Part shown: one piece after another, positions 34,194-45,724 of the stretch
Numbering within the stretch: position 1 is the first letter of the stretch
Layout of the letters: the number at the start of each line of letters is the position of its first letter
Assembly: GCA_019009955.1 (NCBI GenBank)
Contig: CM032233.1
Span: 123,571,001-123,635,000, forward strand
DNA length: 64,000 nt
From: Riptortus pedestris
Lineage: Eukaryota; Arthropoda; Insecta; Hemiptera; Alydidae
Direction of reading: 5' to 3'
Made by a program: the position numbers and the translations under genes
Notes under the pieces: model-generated
The model's database searches: none
Told to the model about the DNA's origin: nothing
The model's input: only the letters and a program-made list of their open reading frames with translations

Positions 34194-35912
34194 ACTGTAT
34201 TAGTCGTTGCAAAAAGTAACCATAATAAATAATCATCATCATCATATACCATCCAGCAAAATTTTAGCCCAACAAATCTATGAAAACAAATAATGAAAAA
34301 CTGTATTCGTAGTCCGCCCCCCCCCCCAAAAAATGTTTTGTTTAATTATGTCCATAACATTTCAAACGATCTGAAATTTACTCGATTATTACTGTAAAAA
34401 ATATATATATAAAACTTTTTAATAAACTCTTTAAAAAATTCGCAATTATTTGGTGAAAATAGAAATTGCCCTTTGTAGTCAATTTTATAACAGCGAAATA
34501 CACGATTTAAAGAAAAAATATAAAAAAAATGGTGAAATACACGATTAAAAAAAAAAAGAAATAAATATAATGTAAACTACTTACTGACTACTTACTAATA
34601 AATATCAAGTAATAGCTGTGCTAAAATAGTCTTTTTTTAAAAGACGGAAAATACAACCTTCTACTATACCATTTTGCAAATATGACATCATTATATGTTA
34701 TTCTGTTTAACAATCATATTTTATTATAAGAAATTAAATATTTTCCTAACAATTTCAATAAACAAAGAAGAATATTTTGATAGGTTCAATGAATTATTTG
34801 TTTCTTAAAATGTCGGATCATTAAACGGAGATTGAGAGTACATGAGGTGCTATTACTTAATACGATCAACCGCTAGAGTGTGCTATAGTAATACGAAATT
34901 TCATTAAGACTAATAGCAAATAAATGAAGAATATTTACGATATTATCTTGTATAATATAAGAAATAAACAATTTTCATCCATATCTCAAGAAACAAAGAA
35001 GATCATTTTATAAAATATGTCAGAATAAATATGTGGAATAAATATGTCAGAAAATAGCAAAATATTAAACAAAGGATACAATGCGTGTGAGGTCCTTCTA
35101 GTTTGGTGAACTGCCGCTAGATAGTGATACGATCATTAAATAAATCTCTTGGGAGCGATTAAATCAAAGAATGTGTAATAAATACCACAATAATCACGTC
35201 AGGAAAATAAGTAAATCATTAAAAAAGAACATTTCAAATCACGATTTGACTAAAAATATATTAAGATAACATCAAATTACCTGCAAAAAATGGAAATATT
35301 AAAAGCAGAGATTTTAGAAAAGCTGATAGCCTTAGTTCAGTTAGTCATTTAAAGCACCCGAACCCCCCCCCCTCCAAACCGATAACATTCAACATTTATA
35401 ATATACAGCAATAGTATTGCTGAATCAAAATATACAGTAATAATAATGGAAATACAAAAGATAAAGCAATTATATAAAATTGACTAATACATTTTTCTGA
35501 TCGAATAAAATAAAAAACTAAGGAAGAGACATATAATAACGGAAACTGAAAAATCAATGTTCTCGCTACTCTAATTTACTTTTTTAAAGTAACATACTTG
35601 ATTTTCCAATCGATGTTAAAATTAGAAATACATTTAAAATACATGTTTAAATGTCATTACTTTTTCATTACCTTCGCGTGAAGCCGGAGCCGGTTTTTGG
35701 CTTGAGGTAGAGGGAGGAACGGGGAATGAGAGCCGGGAAGAGGATTTCCCTTACTGTCTCGAGGGAGGGGAGAGGTCGAGAAAGAGGGTTTTTTTTTTCA
35801 AGGGCCGACTTTGAGAGGGTCGTGTGGGGCTAAGAGGGGAAATGTCAGGAAAAGCTTATGTGGAAAGTTAGAAAATTTGCTGTAGTTATAAAAAGACCAC
35901 TCAAATCTGAAA
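34194..35912. other. AT-rich stretch without recognised feature
   Basis: Low-complexity AT-rich DNA. A purine-rich, G-rich patch at 35690-35830 (GGAACGGGG, GAGGGAGGGGAG) stands out. No ORF or terminus recognised. Confidence 0.45.
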
Positions 35913-36503
35913 AAGTCCATCACGCAGGGGCAGCGTAAACTAAGCAGATTCCCCACGTGAAGTTATAGAATAGATAACTCTCCATACGAGAGCCGAACAA
36001 TTACGGAAACGGCCGAACTAGCTTTCTGTGGAAACGAATAGAATCGACCTTACCCATCTCAATCCAGTCATCCGTTTCGGGACACTGTTAATAAAAATGC
36101 ATATATCTCGGTTAATATTCAAGATAGAGAATAAATATATATAACAATATGCATAGTAAATTTACTTTGCAATAAGATTGGTTCTATACACTTTTTCGAT
36201 CTGACGTATAGTAACGGAGATATTTCGAATTTTTGAAATTCCCCCCCCCTCCCACTGGTCCGATTCAGCCGTTATCCAACTTGATCTTCCTTTTTACATA
36301 AAACGATTAAATACCGAGTTTGGTGACGATTGAACAAAAATCGCGACGGCTAGAGTGTTAACAGACAAATATATATATAGTTTTGAACGGACCTTATTTT
36401 CGTCATCTCCTGAGTAGGATCGATGGACATTTGAGGAAATTATTCGAAAAACGCGTCATGAGTACGACCTCAATAGCTGATTTCCCTCAAGGGAAATCTT
36501 ATA
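35913..36503 (+). mobile_element. HINE-like element, short core
   Basis: 5' end AAGTCCATCACGCAGGGG at 35913, a shortened body, a TA core of only about 10 bp (36369-36378), and a full 3' arm ending TTTCCCTCAAGGGAAATC with a mutated terminus (TTATAA instead of TGCTAA). Confidence 0.8.
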
Positions 36504-36848
36504 AAACAACCGAGAAAGGGGGGGGGGGGGGTTAGAGCAGTGCCCGTGAAAAAACAAATTTCGAGTCCGTGTCCGATTCTACGGGAATCAAAAGGTGTCT
36601 ATATTTCTGGGACCTATCCGGCAGTTTTCCCCCTACTCCTGAAAGAAATCCTCTCCACCCCCGAATTTAGAACAAATTTAATGTGCAAAAAGTCGGGCCA
36701 GGAATAAAAATTTTCACACAGCCCTAGCTCCTGCGGATCACGAGATATTTTGGATCCGATAAGTTTTCAAAGCAAAAGTCGACCGAAACGAACAAAATGG
36801 TATCGTGGAAATCCGTCTGGCCCGACTCGGAAACGCGGTGGTTCAGCG

Positions 36849-36915
<67 letters not shown>

Positions 36916-37720
36916 CCATCCTCTTGTTCAATCTTCTTACTTAACCGGGTGCGTGCTGCATGTCGGTCTTCAAGCCTTGAGAGTTATGATTTTGCGTTTC
37001 GCTGGGGAAATCTCGCTCCCTAGAACCCGTATATTGTCCCTACCGTCCCCGCCTGTACCCCATAGCAAAATTACCCTCGAGGGCTTTAGCCTTTCGAATT
37101 TCGCGAAGGTAAAACTGTTCCCCACATCCCCGTTAACAAAGGGTAGCGTTTTTCGCCTTAGAAAAATAGGACACGGAAACTCAAGATCTTGTCTGGTCCG
37201 TAGGAATGTCTTATTCGATCCGAGACCGCGAACGCCCTGATTGGTCCAGCGGTCGTCCCTCTGGGTGGTCTTATGTCCTGTATTCCGAGTCCAGAAAACG
37301 TCGTTTCTCGGAAACCCGAGATTTCGCATTCTCGCCTCGAGAAACCGTATTTGTAGTACTTTTGTAGTGTCGGGCATGTGAACCTTAATCGTTAGTCTTT
37401 GGAGAGTAGCGGTTCGAATCCGAATTTTTTCCAGCCCCCAGTTCCGGGGATGTAGGGCCCCCTGAAAACGGAGGTCGTTTCTAAAGTAGCCTTTTTTTCC
37501 GAAGGGCGTTTCTCCGCTCAGGAACAAAAATACTTGATTTTCGGGGTTTTATGTATATCATGGCATTCGGAGCTTCGAAATGAGGTGCGGAATGCCCCGA
37601 TCGGAAGTACCCGGAAAAACTCATTTTTTTGCGAAAAACAGGAGATTTTAGGAAAACCGGAATTTTACCAACGAAATTAAAAAAGTGCACAGAGTGTCGC
37701 ACACGACTCTATTAGAACAA
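36504..37720. other. GC-richer island, unclassified
   Basis: About 1.2 kb with distinctly higher GC than the window, split by a (TA)n run at 36852-36910. It has long overlapping open frames on both strands (minus 36970-37527, 185 codons; plus 36797-37240) but none with recognised motifs. Phrases such as CTCGGAAACCCGAGATTTCG suggest local inverted repeats. It may be a transposon or foreign segment; the open frames may simply reflect GC content. Confidence 0.35.
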
Positions 37721-38399
37721 GTGTAAATTTAATATCTAATCCAATGAAATACATATAACTAAATATAAAATTACAATTCAACAAGATCAACTGAAGCATA
37801 CCAAGTGACTTGGTTCCACCCGTACATACTTCCATATTTATATATGTACATATGTTGAGGACGGCATTACTGCTTATCTTTAAGCGCCCTGGTTTTCGAT
37901 TCGATCGTTGATTTTAATACTGTTATAATTGATTGAGCTTTCGTTTGAAACTATTATTCATTTTCCAATTTAGCGACAGTTTTATTTTGTTAATATTATC
38001 CCAAGATTGAACATTTAATCTATTTGTGGAAATTATAATCAAATCTGTCTGTACAGCATGTCATTATGCGGGCTAATGGCCCGAGTATACCCGACAAGCG
38101 CTTTCGTTGCGAAGGTACCATCTTCAAAACTGTCGATTGTTGTACTCAATAGTTGCTGTGATATCCCCAGTTAGTGAAAAGGTATACAAACGTGGAAACG
38201 GAGTCTGCTCCCTTCACCTGGATACTATCAGCAGTTCGATTATATTCGTTGGAGCACAGGATTCAGAAACGAAGATCACTTGATACGCTGAGTCAACAAT
38301 GACACGATTTACAACATATTGGCCGAATCAAACTAAAGCTGGTGGCTAAAGGGTGGGTGGGGGGGGGGTGAATTGGTAAACTAAATATATTGGGGCTTT

Positions 38400-39730
38400 A
38401 ATGAGTTTTTTTTCTGATGGTCATTGAGATGAAGAGTGACCTGAACAACCTTCAACAACAACCCGACAAACTCGTAGTATGTTTAACCAAAAGATGTGTT
38501 TGGGCGATGGTTGGAAAATTTGGAGTTAGCAGATCTTGACGAACGTATCAGAACAAGTAGATTGCCTTCTAGGAGCTGACATAACTTGCAGGCCTCTTCG
38601 CATAACTTGCATGCTATTACCGGTTGTCCCATGTTTCTTTGACAACTGTTAACAGTATGGGTAGCAACTGAACATGTAGAAGCCGTGGTGGCAAGAATTT
38701 CAATAACCCATTGCCCTAGGACAGGGGGAATGAGGCCTTCAAATTCTCAAAGAGGCTTAAATTTGGATTTATATGCACAAGCAGAAATTTTAGAATGGGC
38801 AACAGAAAAGGGGGTCTTCTTGGTTTAGCCTCTAACCGCTTTACTAATACTTTTTTAAAAAGGCTTAACTTTAACAGCTTCTGAAATGATTGAAGGATTA
38901 AAAATGTTCAAAAATTTCTCACGTATCTCCTTGAACGTCTGCACCAAATGAACTAACCCAAAACTGACTTTTTAAATTTAATTTGAACTTATGATTCTTC
39001 AACGACAAGAAGTGGCCGCTGTAGTTATCCACAAAAGATTGAAGATTCCATCACCTCAGAAGGAGCTAATCAGGATGAGTATCAGTACGTGTCGAAAGGA
39101 AACGCCTAGGGTTCTCTTAACGATCCTGGATTTAATGGACAACAGCTTCGTGGTTCCCTTCAGAGAACTTAAGTGGGAAATTAATTCATAGGGGGGCCTT
39201 AAGTCAACCTAGCAAATCAAATTTATCTTTTGCCGAAATAGCTGTACTTTTACTGATGATGGCTTGAAACTTAGAACATAAATTTTGAATTGGGTGGTCT
39301 CCAGTGAAGGAAGGAAAGGAACATGGATCTTGTAAGATTAAGACCCATGGCTTTGATTAGCTACAATGTTACTTAACGCCGAAGAGTTTTTTGCTTGGTT
39401 CATGTAGGCATTCTCAACTCGGGGTTAGTTTTCATCTGACAGAGGTTTGAACCTACTTCTAATTTGATTTATGTCCACTTAAGTCTTTTGGGAGATTTTC
39501 CACCCTCTCAAAAGATTATTCTTCTGGAATTTTGATATCTGACCATAATAGCATAGATGCTCTAATTAAGATGACAGGGAGTTTTCAGCACGTTTCATGA
39601 TAAAAGAAAGCTGTAGCAAAGCGATCTGTATCTTTAAGATCACTGGATAACATAGATATGACACAATCTACTGGTCGCGGCGTTAGTCTAAAGGCAGCCA
39701 CATTAAGTTCCGACATGGTGGGAAATTTTA
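38400..39730 (-). pseudogene. Degraded coding-like region, possible retroelement
   Basis: The minus strand starts with ATG at about 39716 (MSELNVAAFRLTPRPVDC) and continues with coding-like composition through many stops and frameshifts down to about 38400. Pieces such as KFSEGNHEA recall Gag-like proteins of LTR elements, but no diagnostic protease, RT or knuckle is visible. Left unclassified. Confidence 0.3.
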
Positions 39731-40060
39731 AAAAAATTAATAAAAAATAATTAAGTTAAATAAACAAAATATAGATGATGAGGGATAAAAGAAGAGGCGA
39801 GGCGGCAGTACCAATGATAACGGAAGGGAATGGAGGTTAAAACGACAAAAACAGGTTAAAACCGGTGACGTCGGCGATTAACGCCAGGTATTATGAAAAA
39901 ATATGATAACTATTAATCACACAGAAAAATGTAGATTGGTAATACGTAGTTGACACCAATTATTTGAAAAAATACCAAATCTGCAAGAGGAAAAAGTAAC
40001 TACAGAAAAAACTGAGCAATAAATGTTTTTAAAAAAGAAAGGGAATGAATAAAAACCCTT

Positions 40061-40075
40061 TGGTAGGAATTATGT
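40061..40075. repeat. SINE target-site duplication, left
   Basis: TGGTAGGAATTATGT, identical to 40315-40329. A 15-bp perfect duplication indicates target-primed insertion by LINE machinery. Confidence 0.9.
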
Positions 40076-40314
40076 TTATTATTTTTTCATTAATTATTTA
40101 TTATTAACGTCCACGTTTTGCAACTCATGCTAATTGGGACGGGTTATCTACAGGTTACCACCCTTTTCTAGCCAGGGTGGGATTTAGGACGTTATTTAAT
40201 GAATTTCGTCGCTAAATAATTCCCTTTGCCCAGGCGAGAATCGAACTCGCCACTCTAGGTTTGCCGTGTGAGATAAAGGTCAACGCTTTAACTCACACGG
40301 CCAACCTGAGCCCC
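40076..40314 (-). mobile_element. tRNA-derived SINE with intact 15-bp TSD
   Basis: 239 bp on the minus strand. The head resembles a tRNA: GGGGCTCAGGTTGGCC, a stem-like GCCGTGTGAG/CTCACACGGC pair, and a B-box-like GAGTTCGATTCTCGC, which would form an internal pol III promoter. A body of about 150 bp follows (GGATTTAG complement, GGTAACCTGTAGATAACCC) and an A/T-rich tail (ending AAAAAATAATAAA) abutting the duplication. Such SINEs are non-coding and use a partner LINE for movement. The clean duplication suggests a fairly recent insertion. Confidence 0.8.
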
Positions 40315-40329
40315 TGGTAGGAATTATGT
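40315..40329. repeat. SINE target-site duplication, right
   Basis: TGGTAGGAATTATGT, perfect copy of 40061-40075. Confidence 0.9.
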
Positions 40330-40342
40330 GGGCTAATTTAAA

Positions 40343-40940
40343 AAGTCCGTCACGCAGGGGCTGCGTAAACTAAGCAGATTTCCCATGTGAAGTTTTACAA
40401 TAGAGAAATCTGCATAATGGTAACACAATATCTACGTGATTAAATACAAACGGTAATGAGAAATCTTTCAGTTAATTAAAATAAATTCCCAATTGAAACG
40501 GCTTCTGAATTGTAAGAATAATTTATATTTTAATAACTCAAATTTTAGTAGTCCAAGAACTAAAGAAGGGGGAGGGGCGGATGAACAGAACGTATTTGCA
40601 TAAATCTCACAAAGTAAGGAAGGTAAGGTAAGGTTAGAAGAAGCTTCTATCCGAACTATACCCGACCACAGAATACAAATGCAAATATCTCGGTTAATAT
40701 TCAAGATAGAGAATAAATGTATAAAACAATATTTATAGTAAATTTCATTTGCAATAAGATTGGTTTTATACAATTTTTCGATCCGATGCATAATAACGGA
40801 GATATTTCGAAGTTTCGATATATAATTTTGAATGGACCTCATTTTCGTCATCTGCTGGGTAGGATCGATGGACATTTGAAGAAACATTTCGTCATGAGTA
40901 CGACCTCAATAGCTGATTTCCCTTAAGGGAAATCTGCCAA
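40343..40940 (+). mobile_element. HINE-like element without TA expansion
   Basis: 5' end AAGTCCGTCACGCAGGGG at 40343. The body has a block shared with 59.9 kb (TTTCAGTTAATTAAAATAAA). The core is reduced to GATATATAATTTTGAATGG, and the 3' arm has a small deletion (AAGAAACATTTCGTCATG). The end is GGGAAATCTGCCAA at 40940. Sister to the 3' arm at 20432-20553. Confidence 0.8.
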
Positions 40941-41088
40941 AAATAACATTATGGGAGGAATAATGAAATTAATGGAGTATAAAAAATGTGCAAGATCTGA
41001 AATAGCAAGTAACATTTATAAACGAAACCGTAAAATTAGAAGTAAATTTGTTAACTGAACACAAATTGTGAAGGAAAAAGGTGTTGGA

Positions 41089-41487
41089 AATGATGCCGAT
41101 GGGTCTCACAACAAAATTTCCGTGTTAAAACATCATTTTATTTAAATAATTTATTAATAAAAAACATATCATCTTTAACAAAATTATATTTGTTAACTGG
41201 GCGTCACGCCGATAAGTGGGATGTACGTATTCTGTTGCTTCATTTCAGAGGAGGTTACACTAAGGGTTATCACTTCCTCGAGGTAACACTAAGGGTTATT
41301 ATATCCGGTACAAATATCCAAAATTGTATATATCATAATGCGTCACTAACAAATCCGGAGCTGTTTCATTAGTGGAGAGATACACTGGACTGGTTGGCTC
41401 TAGTGGGATAGACAGCGGAAACTATTAGATCCATGGAGTGACTCTTATCCGGTGGAGTGACGTGATTGGATTCTCAGTTTCGCAGCA
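41089..41487 (-). repeat. Gypsy element 2, 3' LTR
   Basis: Pairs with 44838-45264: ATGATG(C/G)(C/A)GATG, CCAAAATTGTATATATC, GAGAGATACACT, GACAGCGGAA and TATCCGGTGG. It contains an extra tandem ACACTAAGGGTTAT duplication (41257-41300). The right copy has about 120 bp not found here. Confidence 0.75.
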
Positions 41488-41632
41488 TCACTCCACCTTA
41501 GAGACTGAGTCGCCAAAACGTAGTATGCTGGGGGTTTTGTCCTGTCTTCCCGATCTAATCCTGTACTTGTATGTACCTTCCGCTTCCTTAGGAATAGTTG
41601 TTGTCGGTGGGTTGCTTCTGCATTTTGGAGAA

Positions 41633-42400
41633 TTACTTTGTCGTTGTAGAGGGTGGTTGAGACTTAGGTTGCCAAGTCGGAGCAACGCCGTCATTGGTGT
41701 CATCGACCAAAAGATAAGAAGGCTTTACCCGATTGACTGAGATATTGACTTCCCTGTCGCTGGCGATTATGGTGAAAAGTTTCTCATCTCTGGTTATCAC
41801 CTTGATAGGAGTGTCCAAACGGCATCCTCACGGTGTCGAGGTCTTTATGCCGGAATTCCTTCTTGTTTTGGGTGAGAGAATTTGTTTGCTGTGATGGGAA
41901 CGGTTTCCGGCCAGCGTGTCTTGCGATCCACCATAGTCAGTAATTACCGCATTCCGTTAGATGGCACTAATGGGCCTACAATGTCCAGGTGTACGTAGTA
42001 TAAGCGAGCGGTAGGTTTGAATGATCCGATTGGTGTGATAGTATGCCGATGCAGCTTTGCCCTCTAGCAAGGGATACGCACCTTAGCCCATGCTCCGACA
42101 TCTTTGTTCATATCAGGCCAAAGATAACGCTGGCCTAAGTGTTTTCTTGTTGCCTTAATGCCCCGGTGGCTGAGTCTTGGTAACCTATCGAATGTGAATC
42201 GCCGATGTTTGCGTGGTAAATAAGGTAGGCTGTAGACGTCTCACAGAGCAGCATGGTGTCGCTATTCGGTAAGGGCATAAGCTTGAGCTGTTGTGAAGAG
42301 TTTTTCTTCAGGGCGTCAATGCTGGTGTCTCTTTTCTGTGCTTCTGCTAAAGCTTTGTTAGGTAAGTCAACTTAAGTAATCAATGTGTGAATGGTCGTCT
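41633..42400 (-). pseudogene. Gypsy element 2 integrase region, degraded
   Basis: The C-terminal end reads DREVNISVNRVKPSYLLVDD, the typical V(S/N)IDR(V/L)KPAYL module closing Gypsy integrases. Further in, scattered pieces such as YYVHLDIVGPI (the LxxVDIVGPL-type start of the catalytic core, around 41980) can be read across frames. Many frameshifts. Confidence 0.65.
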
Positions 42401-42439
42401 GGCACAACGTTGTTGCTACCTGGTAATGACAGTCGAAAA

Positions 42440-42844
42440 CTATCTAGTGAAATTGAGATGACGGTTGCGGCGAGTTGAAGCTGTTTCAAACCGCTGGGAA
42501 AAGGCATGTGTGAGGGGCTTATGGTTGGTCACTATATAAAAAATGAGTCCTACGATGAGAGAGCAAACATGTTTTATAGCCTCGTAGAATGCGAGGGGTT
42601 CCCGATCATAAGTTGCGTAGTTTCTCGGGGTCTGCAATAAGGACTTGGAATAGAATCCTAAGGGAAACCAAACACTTTTTTTCTTTTGTTGAAGGGCTGA
42701 CCGAATACCGTGGTCTGAAGCGTCACACACATGGGCATGTTCGTCTGTAGCAAAATTTGCCGCCTCTGCCAGGCGGGTCTTGCTTTTCTTGAAGGCTTCA
42801 ACGGTCTCCTTCGACCACACAATGGAAGTCTTGTCCCGTTTCAT
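42440..42844 (-). pseudogene. Gypsy element 2 RNase H
   Basis: 134-codon open frame. IVWSKETVEAFKKSK opens the connection, CDASDHGIRSALQQ holds the first catalytic Asp (TDAS motif, here CDAS), YATYDREPLAFYEAIKH holds the catalytic Glu-containing YDRE, and FYIVTNHKPLTHAF corresponds to F-TDHKPL, with Asp replaced by Asn. The TDH-to-TNH change removes a catalytic residue. Confidence 0.8.
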
Positions 42845-42960
42845 GGTGTTGTGTAAAAGTTGATTGAGATGAACCTGGGTGAGGCAAACTCTTTCTACAA
42901 AAGTTTAACACATCCAGGAAACACCTTAGTTGACTATGGCCGAGAAAAGTTTTAGATGAC

Positions 42961-43221
42961 CTATATTTTAGCTGGAAGGCGATAGGCTCTGTTGGTATCC
43001 ACTCTAAATCCTAGGAAGCCAACTTCTCGTTGGCCGAAGACGCTCAGCAAAAGGTGGAATTCGTCCAGTCGTTTAAAGATTTCCCGTAGATGTTTCTCGT
43101 GTCCTTCGGGCGTCTCTACGAGGAAGTCGTCTAAATGTAGAAAGACAAAAGTAACATCACGAAGCATGGTATTTACGAATCTCTGCCAGATCTGTGCGGC
43201 TTTCTTCAGACCAAAAGGCAT
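42961..43221 (-). pseudogene. Gypsy element 2 reverse transcriptase core
   Basis: Starts MPFGLKKAAQIWQRFVNTML (the MPFGLKNAAQTFQRxM motif) and contains the active-site block FVFLHLDDFLV with both catalytic Asp residues, then HEKHLREIFKRLDEF and REVGFLGFRV (FLGHxV). RT domains A-B upstream are split into other frames. Not functional as a whole. Confidence 0.85.
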
Positions 43222-43859
43222 TCGTAGATGCTCTTACAGACCGAATGGTGTTATTACTCCTGTTTTCTCCATGTCTTGTGGTGCTATGGGTATCTGATGA
43301 TTGTCGTGTTTAATGTCCAGGGTACTGAAAATAGTTTTCCTGTCGAGATGTAAAATCCATCCTGTCTGGGACTGTGAGATCATTTAAACGCCGGTAATCT
43401 CCGCACGCGAAGACTGTCGTCTTTCTTGGATACGACATATACGGAACAGGGGCTCCTGGACGGCTGACAGATCACGATCCTCTTTCACGAACGAGAACTT
43501 GTCAGGTGGAAGTTTCCTAGCCTAGCTTTTCACCGGATGGCCTTTAGTCTCGATCTGATATTCGACGATGCTCCTAGGCGGCCCACTAAGAGGAAAAGGT
43601 CGGGTTTTGCCTGGGAGTTTCCTTGAGGGATGATCATATGTACCGCTGCTTGGAATCATGAAAATCGATAGCACAAAGATGGTGGAGACATTTCCGATGA
43701 CTTGAGGTCTGTGTTCTGGTCGATTATCTGCATTTGGTTGATACCCACGGAAAGCCCATGGTGGAAGAGGAGCCCGCTCTAAGTATCGGTTGGCCGACGT
43801 CCGCGACGATGAAATTCGATTGGATCGCCTGAATCCGAGGTCCAGCCTGAGGGACTTCC

Positions 43860-44000
43860 ACCGTAGGTGTAGATGGGTGAGTTGTTGGCCGCTACTAAAG
43901 AATATTCCACAGGCTTCTTAGGGCCTCTGGGAAGTATTGAGATGGAGGCTCCAGTATCGACTAGGAATGTTTGCCCAGATCTCTTGTCGGAGATATGAGG
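43860..44000 (-). pseudogene. Gypsy element 2 protease active site
   Basis: The minus strand reads SGQTFLVDTGASISILPRG: the retropepsin DTGAS catalytic motif with flanking FLVDTGAxISxLP. After PRGPKKPVEYSLVAANNSPI the frame breaks. Confidence 0.75.
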
Positions 44001-44050
44001 TGGCGTTGGGAGGTAACCGTCGAAGACTGCCGCCTGGTGCGCCTGCCCTT

Positions 44051-44868
44051 CTAATTTAAAGCTACCGCCGGTTTCCAGTCACTCGGCTGCTCACACTTCT
44101 TTATCTTCTGTGGAAATAACTGAGATTTCTGTCCTGTGAGTTCGACTGGGTTTTCTGTCGATCTGGGCTGCTCCTGTCCTGGATTAGAGACGAAGTTCCG
44201 CGACCTATGCTCGTAGATTCTCAACTCCTCCAAGATGGCTTCGTTGCTGGTAGATTTCCTAGAAAGAGCTGAAGTGGTTAAGATTTCCGCTGGCTTCTCT
44301 ATCTCTAAACTCTTATCTGCGGCAACAGTCAGGGCATCCATGTGCTCTTGTCTCGTTGCCGCCAAGATTTCTTTTACGTGAGGAGGCTGGATCCTCTGTC
44401 AAGATGTCCGCACTAACTTCACCGTTGATTCCACCAGCTGCGACATCTAGCGGTAGAGCTGCGAAGGTTTCTGGCTCCCGAACTGCGTAGTTTCGAGGAG
44501 TTTCTGAATGCGCCGAGTCTCGGATTCGCCATTGAAGGTGATGAGACGAGCCTTCAATAGTGTGTACGGGTGTTCGTCGTCCACGGTCAAAATATCTGCC
44601 ACCTGTGTCAATACTTTTAATTCCAGGCCTGCCACCACCGCCTGAAATTTAATTTGGTATGAGCAACCTCAAAAATGGTGAATAAAACTTCTGCCTGTAG
44701 GACCCATAACGCCGGGTTCGATTTATAATAGGCGGGAAGCCGAGCTGGTTGTTGGCTGAATGCCATAACTTCTTGAGTGGTGGATTCGCCTGGGGGGGGG
44801 GGGTATTGGCATTTTTCCATCATCACGTTGGGTTCACCACATGATGGAGATGTTGATGTGTCTCCCAA
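44051..44868 (-). pseudogene. Gypsy element 2 gag
   Basis: Three pieces in order. Residues from 44868 down include LPAYYKSNPALWVLQAEVLF (motif NPxLWFxQxE). 44638-44447 has LTQVADILTVDDEHPYTLLK and RIQKLLETTQFGSQKPSQL (GDRKPSQLL). 44365-44051 holds DALTVAADKSLEIEKP and the basic tail ending CEQPSDWKP, with the zinc knuckle mostly lost. Same Gag family as the 26.4 kb element. Frameshifts separate the pieces. Confidence 0.75.
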
Positions 44869-45264
44869 GTAAATATAAACTATTTAAAAAAAAAAAAACA
44901 AAAAAAAAAAAACAACATCATATTTAACACAATTATATATGTCGAATGGGTGTCAACAATAATAATACTGCAGGTTATTATCCCCGGCAAAAATGTCCAA
45001 AATTGTATATATCCTACCTGAGAAATGCCCTAGACGTCGTGTTCCATTACCAGTTAACTTCTAGGATAACTCCTGGAGGGCAATTGTAGCAAGGCCGAAT
45101 ACACAATGAGTCACTGAGGAAGCCAGTGAGTAATTGAGCTGTGTCATTAGCAGAGAGATACACTAGACTGACTGCTCCTAGCGGGAGAAACAGCGGAACC
45201 CATTAGTTCCATAAAGTGACTGATATCCGGTGGGGCGTCTTGATCAGATTCTCAGTCCGCAACA
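44838..45264 (-). repeat. Gypsy element 2, 5' LTR
   Basis: Begins TGTTGCGGACTGAGAATC on the minus strand and matches 41089-41487. Contains about 120 bp absent from the other LTR (around 45010-45120), so one LTR has gained or lost a segment. Confidence 0.75.
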
Positions 45265-45577
45265 TAGGCAATAGACCAAGACAAGTAAAATAGGTAGGAC
45301 TTGTAAAGTATGCAAAAAATTGTCTACATATCTCACAGAGATTCATATATGGACACTAATAATCCTGATTTCACTTGGATAAATGTAGGTACTTTAGAAT
45401 AAACAAAGGTCAATCACAAAAACAATATTCTTTAAAAATACTCGTGAGTTGAAGCAAACACCGAAAGTAATAGCATCAAAGCGATATCTTTTACGAGACA
45501 AAGGACTCAGTCTTGCAACTCTCCTCTCCAGCAAACGAAATATGCCGAAGGGTTAGTTCATCCTGCAACATTTAAAT

Positions 45578-45721
45578 GAAGCTAAGATAAAGTACATGAG
45601 AATTGCAGAAGTAAATATTGAAGGCCACTTGAAAATCAATCCTTATAAGTTTAAACGAGTGAACAGCTTTCCATACCTTGGCTCAGTGCTCAACTCGCTA
45701 AACGATATCAGCGAAGAATCA
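45578..45721 (+). pseudogene. LINE reverse transcriptase C-terminal fragment
   Basis: An open plus-strand frame of 48 codons reads EAKIKYMRIAE…FKRVNSFPYLGSVLNS…NDISEE. The pattern KTKYM…F..V.SF.YLGS.L…(N)DI..EI is a conserved segment following the active site in non-LTR reverse transcriptases. The rest of the LINE is missing; the fragment ends beside the tail of the Gypsy fragment at 45.7 kb. Could be the type of LINE that moves the SINE, but that is only a guess. Confidence 0.7.
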
Positions 45722-45724
45722 CTG

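Larger units (their letters stand above)
41089..45264 (-). mobile_element. Gypsy LTR retrotransposon, decayed full-length copy
   Basis: 4.2 kb minus-strand element with diverged LTRs (about 41089-41487 and 44838-45264). The primer site TGGTGAACCCAACGTGATG adjoins the right LTR. Gag, protease, RT, RNase H and integrase pieces follow in Gypsy order, all interrupted by stops or frameshifts. Confidence 0.85.

Noticed and set aside
36970..37527. 185-codon minus-strand ORF
   Set aside because: No recognisable motif; overlapping long frames on the opposite strand point to low stop frequency from GC content.
38400..39730. Assignment to BEL/Pao or Copia
   Set aside because: Only vague similarity; no protease, RT or integrase motif could be read.
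40185..40314. Possible tRNA gene (B-box-like GAGTTCGATTCTCGC)
   Set aside because: It is the head of a SINE: body, A-rich tail and 15-bp target duplications are present, and the acceptor stem does not close well.
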